Below are positions 1 through 8,461 of a stretch of DNA of 33,997 bases, one piece after another (the stretch's first letter is position 1; each line of letters opens with the position of its first letter). The stretch is taken from assembly GCA_937921995.1 (NCBI GenBank), contig CAKZVF010000028.1, positions 1-33,997 on the forward strand. Reading direction: 5' to 3'. The translations under genes were made by a program, and so were the position numbers. A model generated the notes under the pieces. That model ran no database searches, was not told where the DNA came from, and saw nothing but the letters and a program-made list of their open reading frames with translations. The DNA is from an uncultured Pirellulaceae bacterium. GTDB lineage: Bacteria > Planctomycetota > Planctomycetia > Pirellulales > Pirellulaceae.

Positions 1-758
1 AAAACGACTGCCACCTTTGGCCACCAATTTCGTGGTTTTGATATTTGCGATTCAGTCATCGTAATTTCTTTCAAGCGGTGGACTGTTCTATCAATCGAAC
101 GAAAGCCTGTGAGCTGTGTAGCCTAACTGAATCGAGTTGATTGCAATCTTGCACGTCATAAATTCTAAAGCGATTTCTTGAAGTGATGTTCACTGATTGT
201 TAAAAGGGCCTCGAGCCGAAGGTAGAGATGAATCCTCTTCAATGACTCTGTCGTGTTCTCACTTCGTCACGGCCATGATGTTTCGGATTCTTGTTGCGCC
301 TGTTGTGGCAAATGCGCGGGGTGTCGGGATTAAACCTGCGTTCAACGAGAATCGCTCGCATCATCTCAACGCAAATTACGAGAACAATGTGTCGTTTGGT
401 GATAACCACGAGGACCAGACTGATCCTAATTTGCCAACGTTATAGATCAAAATTGCGGGAAGCATAATTGAATCGTCGATTCACAAGATGAGGTCGCGAG
501 TCGAGTGTGATGATGCCAACTTCCCAGCTTTGTATGGCTTGTCGCAGCAATCGGATCACTTCTGGTTATTTGGTTCGGCTACGGGCGAAGATTAACTATT
601 TGGCCTTTTAGAAGAAAATTTGGTAATTTGGGCGGCCTTGGCAAAATTGGGAGGTAGGCTTTCGCATCGCCAAAATTCCAGTGATTATTGGCTGGAAAGT
701 AACGTAGTTACGTAAATACACAACACTTTTAGAACCTATTTCAACAGAGAAAGTCGTC
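1..758. other. Intergenic region with no recognisable gene
   Basis: I see no convincing gene. The longest open frame (197-445, plus) starts at TTG, has no ribosome binding site and matches no family I know. No tRNA or terminator is obvious. The last ~60 bases are probably the promoter and leader of the PEP-CTERM gene at 759. Confidence 0.5.
699..715. promoter_or_regulatory. Possible operator: overlapping palindromes upstream of the 759 gene
   Basis: GTAAC-GTA-GTTAC (699-711) overlaps the perfect 8-base palindrome TTACGTAA (708-715), about 45 bases before the start codon. The position suits a regulator site, but the upstream region of the paralog at 2076 lacks it. Chance occurrence is possible. 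Confidence 0.22.
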
Positions 759-1403
759 ATGATTAAGAAATTTTTGATCGCTGCCGCAGTAGTGATCGCA
801 AGTCCCGCATTAGTTTTTTCTCAGGACATCTTTTGGTCCTTTGATCAAGGTACTGCAACAACCACAGCAACTGGTGAAGCTGGTACGACCGGTACCGCCT
901 ACATTTTTTCCGATCAGCCGTTTGGCTTTGATGCTCTTGACCTTAACTTCACAAGCAGTAATTCTTCTGTTTTGCTGTTGACAGGCGGACTCGAGAGAAA
1001 CGATGAATTTTCCACCATCGGAGGCACAGCGTTTGATTCGTCAGTTGTCACTATTGATCCTACTGGCAATGCTGGAAATCTGTTTTCAGTGAACGTTACA
1101 CAAAACGGTATTAACCCGAACGTAACTGCATTGTTTAATCCTCACTTCGAAGCTGGCGTTGGTGCTAATGGTGCCGTCCTTCTTGCATCTGTCGACTATA
1201 CAGTTGCTGGTGAAGGCGAAGCAACTTTGGGTTTCGAACTTGGAACTCAAGGCGCACTCCAACTGCCGGACAACATTCTTGCTCCTTCGTTTGGAACTGC
1301 CACGTTTACAGGTACAGGCGGGGAAGTTGTTCCTGAGCCATCATCGGCTGTTCTTCTTGTCCTTGGTGCAGCAGGTTTGGTCGCTCGGCGTAGACGTTCA
1401 TAA
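759..1403 (+). CDS. PEP-CTERM protein A with one cohesin-like beta module
   Basis: Predicted exported protein of 214 residues. Residues 1-21 form a signal peptide (MIKKF then a hydrophobic core ending VFSQ). Residues ~22-185 form one Gly/Ala/Asn-rich beta module without Cys, containing FGFDALDLNF, a hydrophobic SSVLLLTGG strand and a Gly-rich strand before LGTQGALQLP. The C-terminus is a PEP-CTERM tag: VPEPSS, a hydrophobic helix and RRRRS. In known systems such tags are processed by exosortase-type enzymes for surface display. The AGAAAG box lies 6 bases before ATG, and a strong hairpin terminator follows. The protein is a close paralog of the product at 2076 and of the second module at 26496. 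The module has the strand pattern of cohesin/Ca-independent beta-sandwich domains; that is inference and the function is unknown. Confidence 0.88.
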   Translation: MIKKFLIAAAVVIASPALVFSQDIFWSFDQGTATTTATGEAGTTGTAYIFSDQPFGFDALDLNFTSSNSSVLLLTGGLERNDEFSTIGGTAFDSSVVTIDPTGNAGNLFSVNVTQNGINPNVTALFNPHFEAGVGANGAVLLASVDYTVAGEGEATLGFELGTQGALQLPDNILAPSFGTATFTGTGGEVVPEPSSAVLLVLGAAGLVARRRRS

Positions 1404-1450
1404 GCTGAACGCTTTACGACTTTCGAGTCAAAAATTTGTAAAACAAAAAG

Positions 1451-1480
1451 AGGAGCGAACTCGTGTCGCTCCTTTTTTTT
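1451..1480 (+). terminator. Rho-independent terminator after PEP-CTERM gene A
   Basis: Perfect 8-bp stem AGGAGCGA (1451-1458) / TCGCTCCT (1466-1473), 7-base loop, then a run of T to 1480. It is preceded by an A-rich stretch, so it could work on both strands. Confidence 0.88.
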
Positions 1481-2075
1481 ATGCGCTTCAAGATTGCTTA
1501 ATTCCCAGCCCACGGTCAGCCGGTCCTGCTTCCTCTCTACCAAATGCTCGGATAAAGCCAGCGTTAGCAATCTTGGCAACTTCATTCGACAGTTAATCCA
1601 AGAAGCACAACTCTGGATCAATCATCGCCTGGCTGGTAGACGCTGGAGCCTTTTGGTCCTGCTCCCTTTGAGTTCCTATCCGGGATAAGGTCGAGTAAGC
1701 CTTTGTGCTGCAGATTCTCGTTCTGAGCCTGAATTCGCCTTCTTCTGTTGAGAAAATACGAACTATAACGGTCAAAAATTATGGCTGCTTGAGCTCATTT
1801 AATTGCAGTTTCAGGCGTTGATAGCCCCTTGCGAACGCAAGATTCTACGTCAAAAACCATTAAAAAAAGGCATTTTAGTTGCCCGGGAGTTGTCGGCAAA
1901 AATGGCGAGGAAAACTCGGTTCGCCGGGCATTTTTTCGGTTGAATTTGCTTAAGTTGGTAGCTTGCAATGGCAAAATTTGCATATATACTGAGCTAACTT
2001 CCTAGAAGTGATGTTAGACACATATAGTGACTTTAAGCACAACTCGTTTTCAACAACCCTATAAAGAAAGTCGTC
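1481..2075. other. Spacer between the tandem PEP-CTERM genes
   Basis: No credible gene. A second terminator-like fold is present: TGCCCGG (1880-1886) pairs with CCGGGCA (1924-1930), with CGAG/CTCG nested inside, followed by six T. No gene upstream explains it. Unlike the coding regions, the spacer shows no obvious similarity to the sequence upstream of 759 except the last ~10 bases (AAAGTCGTC before ATG). Confidence 0.45.
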
Positions 2076-2723
2076 ATGATTAAGAATTTCTTGATCGCTG
2101 CAGCAGTAGTGATCGCAAGTCCCGCGTTAGTATTTTCACAAGACATCTTTTTCTCTTTTGATCAAGGTTCAGCACAGAGCACTGCCGAAGCAGAAGTTGG
2201 TACAACAGGTACGGCATTCATTTTCTCATCTCAGCCGTTTGGCTTTGATGCCCTTGACCTGAACTTCACCAGCAGTGATTCAGCCGTTCTATTGCTGACC
2301 GGTGGTTCTGAAAGAAATGATGAATTCGCCACTATCGGTGGAACAGCTTTTGATTCTTCTACTGTCACCGTTGGTGCTGACGGAGCAAGTGGTAACTTGT
2401 TCGCTGTGAACGTTACACAAAACGGAATCAACCCTGCTGTTACAGCATTATTCAACCCTCACTTCGAAGCTGGTGTTGGTGCTGACGGTGCTGTTTTGCT
2501 GGCTTCAGTTGATTACGAAGTCGCTGGTGAAGGCGATGCAACTTTGGGATTCTCTCTGGGAACTCAGGGTGCACTACAGCTCCCAGACAACGTGCTGGCT
2601 CCTTCGTTTGGAACTGCTTCCTTTACAGGTACAGGCGGACAAGTAGATGTTCCTGAGCCATCATCGGCCGTTCTTTTGGTTCTCGGTGCAGCAGGCATGG
2701 TTGCTCGCCGTCGTCGATCATAA
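2076..2723 (+). CDS. PEP-CTERM protein B, tandem paralog of A
   Basis: Predicted exported protein of 215 residues, visibly near-identical over most of its length to the protein at 759. It has the same signal peptide (MIKNF...VFSQ), one beta module with FGFDALDLNF and NGINPAVTALFNPHFEAG, and the tag VPEPSS-hydrophobic helix-RRRRS. Differences are scattered substitutions plus one extra residue (Asp) before VPEPSS. The ribosome binding context (AAAGAAAGTCGTC-ATG) matches that of A. Its own terminator makes it a separate transcription unit rather than an operon partner. The pair looks like an old tandem duplication under selection, since the proteins are conserved but the spacers have diverged. 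The module is tentatively cohesin-like; the ligand is unknown. Confidence 0.88.
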   Translation: MIKNFLIAAAVVIASPALVFSQDIFFSFDQGSAQSTAEAEVGTTGTAFIFSSQPFGFDALDLNFTSSDSAVLLLTGGSERNDEFATIGGTAFDSSTVTVGADGASGNLFAVNVTQNGINPAVTALFNPHFEAGVGADGAVLLASVDYEVAGEGDATLGFSLGTQGALQLPDNVLAPSFGTASFTGTGGQVDVPEPSSAVLLVLGAAGMVARRRRS

Positions 2724-2763
2724 GCCGAATGTTTTGACCTTCCGGTCAAACAATCAAATATTG

Positions 2764-2797
2764 AAAGAAGAGCGATTTACGTCGCTCTTCTTTTTTT
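2764..2797 (+). terminator. Rho-independent terminator after PEP-CTERM gene B
   Basis: Stem GAAGAGCGA (2767-2775) / TCGCTCTTC (2782-2790), extended by AAA/TTT, 6-base loop, then T to 2797. It shares the AGCGA...TCGCT core with the terminator of gene A, so it was probably duplicated with the gene. Confidence 0.88.
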
Positions 2798-3185
2798 ACG
2801 TCTCAACACTTTTTCCATTCTTGGCATACTGCCTTCTGACAAGCCTTCAATCTGAATTTCACCAGCCACAGAAAAGCGATTTGCCTCCGGGCCGTGAACG
2901 GGATAGTCGGTGGCCGGAAGCTCACGTTTCGCGCATTGAATCAATCGCTCGACAAGCGAAAAATTTGTTGCCGAACCAGCCAACCGTTTGTTGGCACAAC
3001 GCGACTCGGCGATGCGTTCCTTTTAAGACCGATGAAGGAGCGAATCGAAACGGGGCAAAAGCGTGTGACAACAAGGCTATCTCTGTGCGACTAAGATCGT
3101 ATTTGACTTTCAGCGCTGGTCTTCAAAGGCTATACTGATGTGAAATGACTGAAATCGTTCCCGCGAAACGTCTACGGAGAATCCC
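2798..3185. other. Intergenic region upstream of the Tat oxidoreductase
   Basis: No gene accepted. A 68-codon minus-strand frame (2777-2983, TTG start) reads plausibly in places but runs into the terminator and has no family match. The 3' part should hold the promoter of the gene at 3186. Confidence 0.4.
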
Positions 3186-4661
3186 TTGAAGAAAAAAACT
3201 GACTCGACCCAAGCGTCTCAACCCAATCGGCGAGGTTTTCTACAAGCGACCGCGGCGACGGTGGCCGGTGGCTACTACTGTGCGACCGCGTCGCCGACCA
3301 GAGCGGTAGGGCCGGCACGCGGTTTTGAAGCAAAAAATGAGCAACCAGGCGTTGGGTTCATCGGAACAGGCATTCGATACCATACTTATCTTGGCAAGCA
3401 AGCAATGCGCTATGGACCCTGCGTAGGCATCGCCGACATCGACTCTGTGCAAGCCGGCCGCGCTCTGCAGGTCGCTTTTGACGAACATCGCGCGAATAAA
3501 CATCCTTTGGCAATCCGCGCCTTTGATGACTATCGCAAGTTGCTGGATCGAGATGACCTGGATGTCGTGGTGATTGGGTCTCCCGACCACTGGCATACAA
3601 AAATGGCGATTGACGCGATGCGTGCTGGCAAAGACGTCTACTGTGAGAAACCGTTGACGTTGACGATTCGCGAAGGCCAGCAAATCTACAAAGTCATGAA
3701 GGAAACCGGACGCGTGTTCCAAGTCGGAACTCAGCAGCGCTGCGAATTTGGTCTCAAGTTCGCTCGCGCGGCGGCGATCGCACGTGAAGGACGCATTGGT
3801 AAGATCAACACGGTGACGGCTTGCCTGGGCGGCAGCCGAGTTAGCGGAGTAATTCCGGCGGTTGCTCCGCCGAGTTCATTGAATTGGGAGAAGTGGCAGG
3901 GCCAGTGCCCAGAAGTCGCTTATCGCGAAGCGCCCGAAATCCAAGACGTCGAAGGTTGGGGCGCAGGCCATCCGTTCAGTAGAGCCCACCGTTACTACCG
4001 TTGGTTCTACGAATATTCTGGTGGGAAGCTGACGGACTGGGGCGCTCATCATGTCGACGTTTCGTTGTGGGCTTTGGATCGTTTGGGTGATGACGCCGGC
4101 AAGGTCACCGTGGACCCGATCAGTTCCGAACACCCTGTCGAATTTGTCGACGGGATGCCGACCAAGGATGATCAGTTTAATTGTGCTACCAAATTCCAAG
4201 TCGAACTTGGCTTCGAAGACGGTTTGAAGATTTTGGTCGCCGACCGCGCTGATGACAAAGGGTTCGATAACGGCATCATGTTCGAAGGCGAAAAAGGGCG
4301 GTACTTTGTCAACCGCGGGAAATTGACCGGCAAAGCTCCGGAGCAATTGGAAAAAAACCCAATCAAAGAAGAGACCATGAAATCGCTTTACGCCAGCGGC
4401 AAAGTTCCTGTCGGCGATGGCGACGACAATTTTGGCGCTAACATGAGAAACTTCATGGAGTGCGTCAAATCCCGCGAGACGCCGTCATCGGATGTGTTGT
4501 CTCACAATCGGTCGATGAATCTCTGTCACAGTATCAACATCGCGCTGCGGCTGAACAGAAAATTGACTTTCGATACCAAAGCCGAACAGTTCGTTGGCGA
4601 TGACCAAGCCAACACGTTCATCGAACGGGAGCAGCGCGCCGGCTACGAAATTGATGCTTAG
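3186..4661 (+). CDS. Tat-exported Gfo/Idh/MocA family oxidoreductase
   Basis: Predicted NAD(P)-dependent sugar or polyol dehydrogenase of 491 residues, acting outside the cytoplasm. Residues 1-40 are a Tat signal with NRRGFLQ at 14-20. The Rossmann nucleotide-binding part begins VGFIGTGIR (~56-64), with SPDHWHTKMAIDAM at ~132-145 and the conserved EKP at 154-156. The C-terminal half has the family's YSGGKLTDWGAHHVD (277-291). The TTG start at 3186 is chosen because GGAGA (3176-3180) lies 5 bases upstream and the Tat signal is complete only from here. Planctomycetes carry many such Tat-targeted paralogs, often linked to polysaccharide breakdown, but no glycoside hydrolase gene is adjacent. Substrate unknown. 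The gene runs convergently into the repeat protein gene, with a 41-base gap. Confidence 0.92.
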   Translation: MKKKTDSTQASQPNRRGFLQATAATVAGGYYCATASPTRAVGPARGFEAKNEQPGVGFIGTGIRYHTYLGKQAMRYGPCVGIADIDSVQAGRALQVAFDEHRANKHPLAIRAFDDYRKLLDRDDLDVVVIGSPDHWHTKMAIDAMRAGKDVYCEKPLTLTIREGQQIYKVMKETGRVFQVGTQQRCEFGLKFARAAAIAREGRIGKINTVTACLGGSRVSGVIPAVAPPSSLNWEKWQGQCPEVAYREAPEIQDVEGWGAGHPFSRAHRYYRWFYEYSGGKLTDWGAHHVDVSLWALDRLGDDAGKVTVDPISSEHPVEFVDGMPTKDDQFNCATKFQVELGFEDGLKILVADRADDKGFDNGIMFEGEKGRYFVNRGKLTGKAPEQLEKNPIKEETMKSLYASGKVPVGDGDDNFGANMRNFMECVKSRETPSSDVLSHNRSMNLCHSINIALRLNRKLTFDTKAEQFVGDDQANTFIEREQRAGYEIDA

Positions 4662-4702
4662 ACACATCTGTTTCGCCCGGCTTTCACTGAAGGCATAGGG
4701 TG

Positions 4703-6265
4703 TCACGACTTTGTGTCTTCGTTGGGGTTGTAATCAACGAAGGCATCGACGCCGTCGTCGAAGAATCGGTCTGAGGCTAATCCGCCTTCGATGGTGTCTT
4801 GATCGTCTCCTCCGACCAAGCGATCCCGGCCTTCGCCGCCGGACAGCGAATCATCGCCGTCTTTGCCTTGAAGATTGTCATTGCCCAATCCGCCGACGAT
4901 GACGTCGTTGTGTTGGTTGCCGACGAGCACATCATCGTCGTCGCCGCCGTCGATTTGGTCGTTGCCCAGCCCGCCGTAGATGCGGTCGTTGCCCGCTTCA
5001 CCGAAAATTCGATCGGCACCGGAATGGCCAATGATTAAGTCATCACCGTCGCCGCCGTAGATGAAGTCGGCACCGAATGAGCCCAGCAATCGGTCATTGC
5101 CTGATTCACCGTAGATCTGATCGTTGCCTTCGCCGCCGTTGACGTAGTCATCACCGCCACCGGCGTAAATGATGTCTTCGCCATTGCCGCCGATCAATTT
5201 ATCGATTCCGCTATGACCGATTAGAGAATCGTTGCCATGGGAACCTAAGATCGTATCGTCGCCTTGTTGGCCAAGGATGATGTCATCGCCGAAGCCGCCG
5301 TAAGCACGGTCATCGCCTTCGCCAAGTTCGATATGGTCGTCGCCGAGTCCACCGAAGACGATATCTCGTCCGTCGGTGTCGGTGATGGATTCATCGACGT
5401 TTTCAAGGAACCCGAAGATTCGGTCAGCGCCTGCGCCGCCGAGTATATAATCGTTGCCACCAAAGCCTTCGATCAAATCATCGCCTGCGCCTCCGGCGAT
5501 GTAGTCGTCGTCTGCGATCGTGAAGGCTGGGAGGGGATCTTGACCGGCAAGGTTACTACTGTCGGTCGGTTCAGAACTTACGCGGTCATCGAAACGGTTG
5601 TCGGTTGCCTTTCCGATGATGTGATCGTTTCCATTGCCGCCGATGAGTCGATCTTGGCCGTCGCCACCGATGATGACGTCGTCTCCGTCACCGCCAACGA
5701 CATAATTGCGTTCGGATTCAAATTGATATCCCACTTGAATCGTGTCGTTTCCATCTCCACCGAAGACGACTTGCCGCCCATAAGAAGCCACATCCCCTGA
5801 ACCACCGGCGGTAATTGTATCATCGCCGTTTCCGCCGATGATGCGACTGCCCATGATGCCACCGTGGAGGATATCGTCGCCGCCTTTTCCGTTAATGGTG
5901 TTGAAGCGGAAGGCATCGCCGCCGGCGGCGGTGTATTGGTCGACGCCGTTTGAACCGATGTAGTGGATGTGATCGATTCCGGTGCCATCGAAGGTTTGTG
6001 TTTGCTGCGTCGGCAACGATGTTTCGCTGTCGATGATCGTTTCGGTGACGATGATCTCGGACTCAGTTTCTTCGATCGAAATCTCTGTTAGCACAGAGTC
6101 CGCATCGGCCGAGATATAGAACTTGCCTGCATCGGCATCGGTGTAGAAAGAAGCCGGTAGGTATGAGGGCGCTGGTTCGACCGCAAGCAAGGGGGCCAAC
6201 ACGCGCCGGTCTTCTAAACACTGGTAGTCGTAGATCGCATTGGATTGTGTTCGTTTACGTTTCAT
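4703..6265 (-). CDS. Hemolysin-type calcium-binding (RTX-like) repeat protein
   Basis: Protein of 520 residues, predicted secreted or surface-located. Residues 17-24 are LEDRRVLA, the motif found near the N-terminus of many large exported planctomycete proteins and believed to be part of their export signal. Residues ~25-110 form a non-repetitive domain. From ~125 to the end there are many nonapeptide repeats of the type GGxGxDxhh, such as GGNGDDTI, GGDGDDVIIGG and GGEGNDQIYG, which form parallel beta-rolls binding Ca2+ in known RTX proteins. No protease, lipase or other catalytic domain is visible, so it may be structural or adhesive. The C-terminus has no PEP-CTERM tag. The coding strand is rich in GGCGAT-type repeats. 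It follows the Cys-rich gene at 6402-7109 on the same strand, 136 bases away. Confidence 0.9.
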   Translation of the reverse strand: MKRKRTQSNAIYDYQCLEDRRVLAPLLAVEPAPSYLPASFYTDADAGKFYISADADSVLTEISIEETESEIIVTETIIDSETSLPTQQTQTFDGTGIDHIHYIGSNGVDQYTAAGGDAFRFNTINGKGGDDILHGGIMGSRIIGGNGDDTITAGGSGDVASYGRQVVFGGDGNDTIQVGYQFESERNYVVGGDGDDVIIGGDGQDRLIGGNGNDHIIGKATDNRFDDRVSSEPTDSSNLAGQDPLPAFTIADDDYIAGGAGDDLIEGFGGNDYILGGAGADRIFGFLENVDESITDTDGRDIVFGGLGDDHIELGEGDDRAYGGFGDDIILGQQGDDTILGSHGNDSLIGHSGIDKLIGGNGEDIIYAGGGDDYVNGGEGNDQIYGESGNDRLLGSFGADFIYGGDGDDLIIGHSGADRIFGEAGNDRIYGGLGNDQIDGGDDDDVLVGNQHNDVIVGGLGNDNLQGKDGDDSLSGGEGRDRLVGGDDQDTIEGGLASDRFFDDGVDAFVDYNPNEDTKS

Positions 6266-6401
6266 AGCATTTACTCAATTGGTATAAGGGTCCCAGTGGA
6301 ATCGTCGTGAACGTAGGGATAGAAGTCAGAAGAGAATCAAAGGAAGCTGATTTATTAAAACTGATTCATTAAAGCAGTTGTACGGAAGCGATTGAGGAGG
6401 T

Positions 6402-7109
6402 TTACTTGCAACTGGTGCAGCCTTTTTTGGGAGGGCACCCTTCATCGCAACCGCCGCAGCGGCGACAGTTGCTTTCCAAGGGTCTGCCAAAAATCGTTGC
6501 TTGGGAGGCTTCGTCACGGTCGGCGGCTTCCTCTTCGTCGGAATCTTTGCATCCGCACAGAGCCTTCAACCTGCTGCCACATTTCTTTTCGCAGCAGCCG
6601 CCGTTGCAGTAGTCACAGCCATCGCCGCCGTATTTGCGTTTGAGCCAAAAAATGCCAAGGTGGCCTCTGCTGGATTTTAGGCCTCCGCAGGCGTAGTTGT
6701 ACTTTGGCGACTTGCAATCGTTCATTCCCGCCCATTCGTCGCAGCAATCATCGGGATCGACACCGAAGAAATTCACGTTCTTCACTTCTGGCCAGAAGTG
6801 TTCGTGCTCCACCTCTGCGGGGAAGTTTTCGTCGGTCGCAACGTCGCCTTGATAGCTTTGACAGTCCTGGCATTCCGCAGCGTGGGCTGATGTAATCTCG
6901 TCGACCTCGGGGGCGTTGTTGGCGGGCACGTCATAGACGGGCTGGTTGTCCTCAAAAGAGAAAGTGCCGACGACATTGGGCCCGAACGCATCGGGCGACA
7001 CTGCGTCGGTGAATGATTCGCTCAATTGGGCCCATGTGGGAGAAACGATGGAGCCGCAAATCCCCAAGAATAACGCCAAAAATAGTGCAAATTTGAATTG
7101 TGTCTTCAT
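6402..7109 (-). CDS. Cysteine-rich secreted protein, function unknown
   Basis: Predicted exported protein of 235 residues. Residues 1-27 are a signal peptide (MKTQFKFALFLAL... ending SPTWA). The rest is Cys-rich, mainly in the C-terminal half, with CDYCNGGCCEKKC, CGCKD, CRRCGGCDEGC and a final CTSCK. Pairs and clusters of this kind suggest metal binding or dense disulfides. I chose ATG at 7109 because AGGTGG lies about 8 bases upstream; an in-frame GTG at 7121 would add four residues inside that box. Similar Cys-rich secreted proteins recur in planctomycetes and have no assigned role. The same strand continues into the RTX-like gene after 136 bases, so co-transcription is possible. Confidence 0.75.
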   Translation of the reverse strand: MKTQFKFALFLALFLGICGSIVSPTWAQLSESFTDAVSPDAFGPNVVGTFSFEDNQPVYDVPANNAPEVDEITSAHAAECQDCQSYQGDVATDENFPAEVEHEHFWPEVKNVNFFGVDPDDCCDEWAGMNDCKSPKYNYACGGLKSSRGHLGIFWLKRKYGGDGCDYCNGGCCEKKCGSRLKALCGCKDSDEEEAADRDEASQATIFGRPLESNCRRCGGCDEGCPPKKGCTSCK

Positions 7110-7498
7110 CGCCAAGCCCACCTGTAGATTTCGACGGCGGCTCGGCCAACTTGCCGATTTACCTCCCGTCTGATCTCTACGGATCGGCGTGTCTATTGGG
7201 AATAATTAGATTTTCCCGAACAACCGTTAAAGTCGCATCGGCTGTTTCCGGGCGAAAAAATGCTTCGACCGGCACGTAAGCCTAGGTCAAAGCCGGGTTT
7301 GGGGAGGCTTGCTGGCGGCCGCTGCGTTTTGAAAGCAGCACTAGCACTTTGCTTAAATCATTCCTCGGTCAGTGGATCGTGGATTGAAAATCTGAGTGAT
7401 ATTACGTCAAATTCAAGCCTAAACAAATTCATGATTAACGCCTTTGGACGGGCGATAACCATTTATTGAACACTCGCATCAGAAACAGAACGCCGCCA
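7110..7498. other. Divergent intergenic region
   Basis: Lies between the divergent genes ending at 7109 (minus) and starting at 7499 (plus), so it should contain both promoters. No further gene, repeat or RNA is recognised. Confidence 0.4.
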
Positions 7499-8059
7499 AT
7501 GAACTTCAAAACAAAATTCGAATCTGGTTTGCTTTACGAAGATTTCCTCCAGCAGTATGGCTCGGACAGCGATCGGCAGAAATGGGCGGCTGCCCATACC
7601 GCGGTCGGTCTTACGGCGGAGCAAGCGAGTTTGGTTTCGTCGTTTACGCGCGAAATGAAGGTGTTGGTAATGGCGGGTGCTTGGTGTGGTGACTGCGTGT
7701 CACAGTGTCCGATCTTCGACCATCTAACGTCTGCCAATGCGAAGATTGAATTCCGATACGTTGATCGCGATGCGGATCCAGAGCTGGCGGCTGAGTTGAA
7801 GATTTGCGGCGGTTCGCGAGTGCCGCAGATTGTGATCATGAGCGAGGATTTTCTCCCGGTGGCGCGTGAGGGCGACCGCACGTTGTCGCGGTATCGTCAG
7901 ATGGCTGCCGATCAATTGGGGGCCGCCTGTCCGACAGGGTTGGGCCTCGATGCCGACCCCACCACTGCGATCGTGGTGCAGGACTGGGTCGATATCTTTG
8001 AAAGAACGCAGCTCATTCTGCGATTGTCACCATCGCTGCGAAAAAAACACAATGATTAA
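7499..8059 (+). CDS. Thioredoxin-fold protein with CGDC active site
   Basis: Predicted cytoplasmic thioredoxin-family protein of 186 residues, with no signal peptide or membrane segment. The redox motif is AWCGDC (residues ~60-65), preceded by a hydrophobic strand (VLVMAG) and followed by QCPIFDHL. SRVPQIVI supplies the expected cis-Pro, and a strand with FRYVDRDADPELA lies between them. An N-terminal helical part of ~55 residues precedes the fold, and a C-terminal ~35-residue tail follows. The frame is open to a TTG at 7466, but ATG at 7499 is preferred; neither has a strong ribosome binding site. It probably acts as a disulfide reductase or redox sensor. The partner is unknown, as the neighbours are not redox enzymes. 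Confidence 0.82.
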   Translation: MNFKTKFESGLLYEDFLQQYGSDSDRQKWAAAHTAVGLTAEQASLVSSFTREMKVLVMAGAWCGDCVSQCPIFDHLTSANAKIEFRYVDRDADPELAAELKICGGSRVPQIVIMSEDFLPVAREGDRTLSRYRQMAADQLGAACPTGLGLDADPTTAIVVQDWVDIFERTQLILRLSPSLRKKHND

Positions 8060-8461
8060 GTTCCGGCACCCAAACGCTGCTATCGGTCTTTTTGATCTCG
8101 TAGTCCGAATGCGTGCGAAAAGAAGCTGACGGAAAGCCGTTGGCCTCTAGGTGGTGGCGTTAAATCGTTTCGATTTTGGGGGCGTCCTGCACCGCAACCG
8201 CAGTTATCCGAGCACTATTGGACGCATCCGACCGGTGGTATCGCACAATAACCTCAGCCCCGTTTTTTACCGGGGAACAAGCGACTTGCATCTTCGGTTC
8301 GCTTGCCAAAATCAGGGGAATAACAGATAATTCGGACGGTCAGGAAGCGTTTCGTGAATGGCCCCATTTACCCACCTTAAGACGTTTCGACTGGCAGGGG
8401 GCCTTCGCCCTTGTTGGTTCAAACGCACACCATGGATAGCCGGACTAAGAACGGATTTTTA
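8060..8461. other. Intergenic region before the giant lipoprotein gene
   Basis: No gene is recognised. An 87-codon plus-strand frame (8176-8439) lacks a ribosome binding site and family signals. No clear terminator for the thioredoxin-fold gene is visible. Confidence 0.35.

Noticed and set aside
197..445. 82-codon plus-strand open frame
   Set aside because: TTG start, no ribosome binding site, no recognisable family or signal; likely chance.
2777..2983. 68-codon minus-strand frame with plausible codon use (ERLIQCAKRELPATDYPVHG)
   Set aside because: TTG start without ribosome binding site, and the 3' end runs through the terminator of gene B. Could be a gene remnant, but no family was recognised.
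5264..5800. 178-codon plus-strand frame opposite the RTX-like gene
   Set aside because: Produced by the repeated GAT/GGC codons on the other strand.
4703..6200. Direct-repeat array (CRISPR or satellite)
   Set aside because: The repeats are codons of Ca-binding nonapeptides in one open frame.
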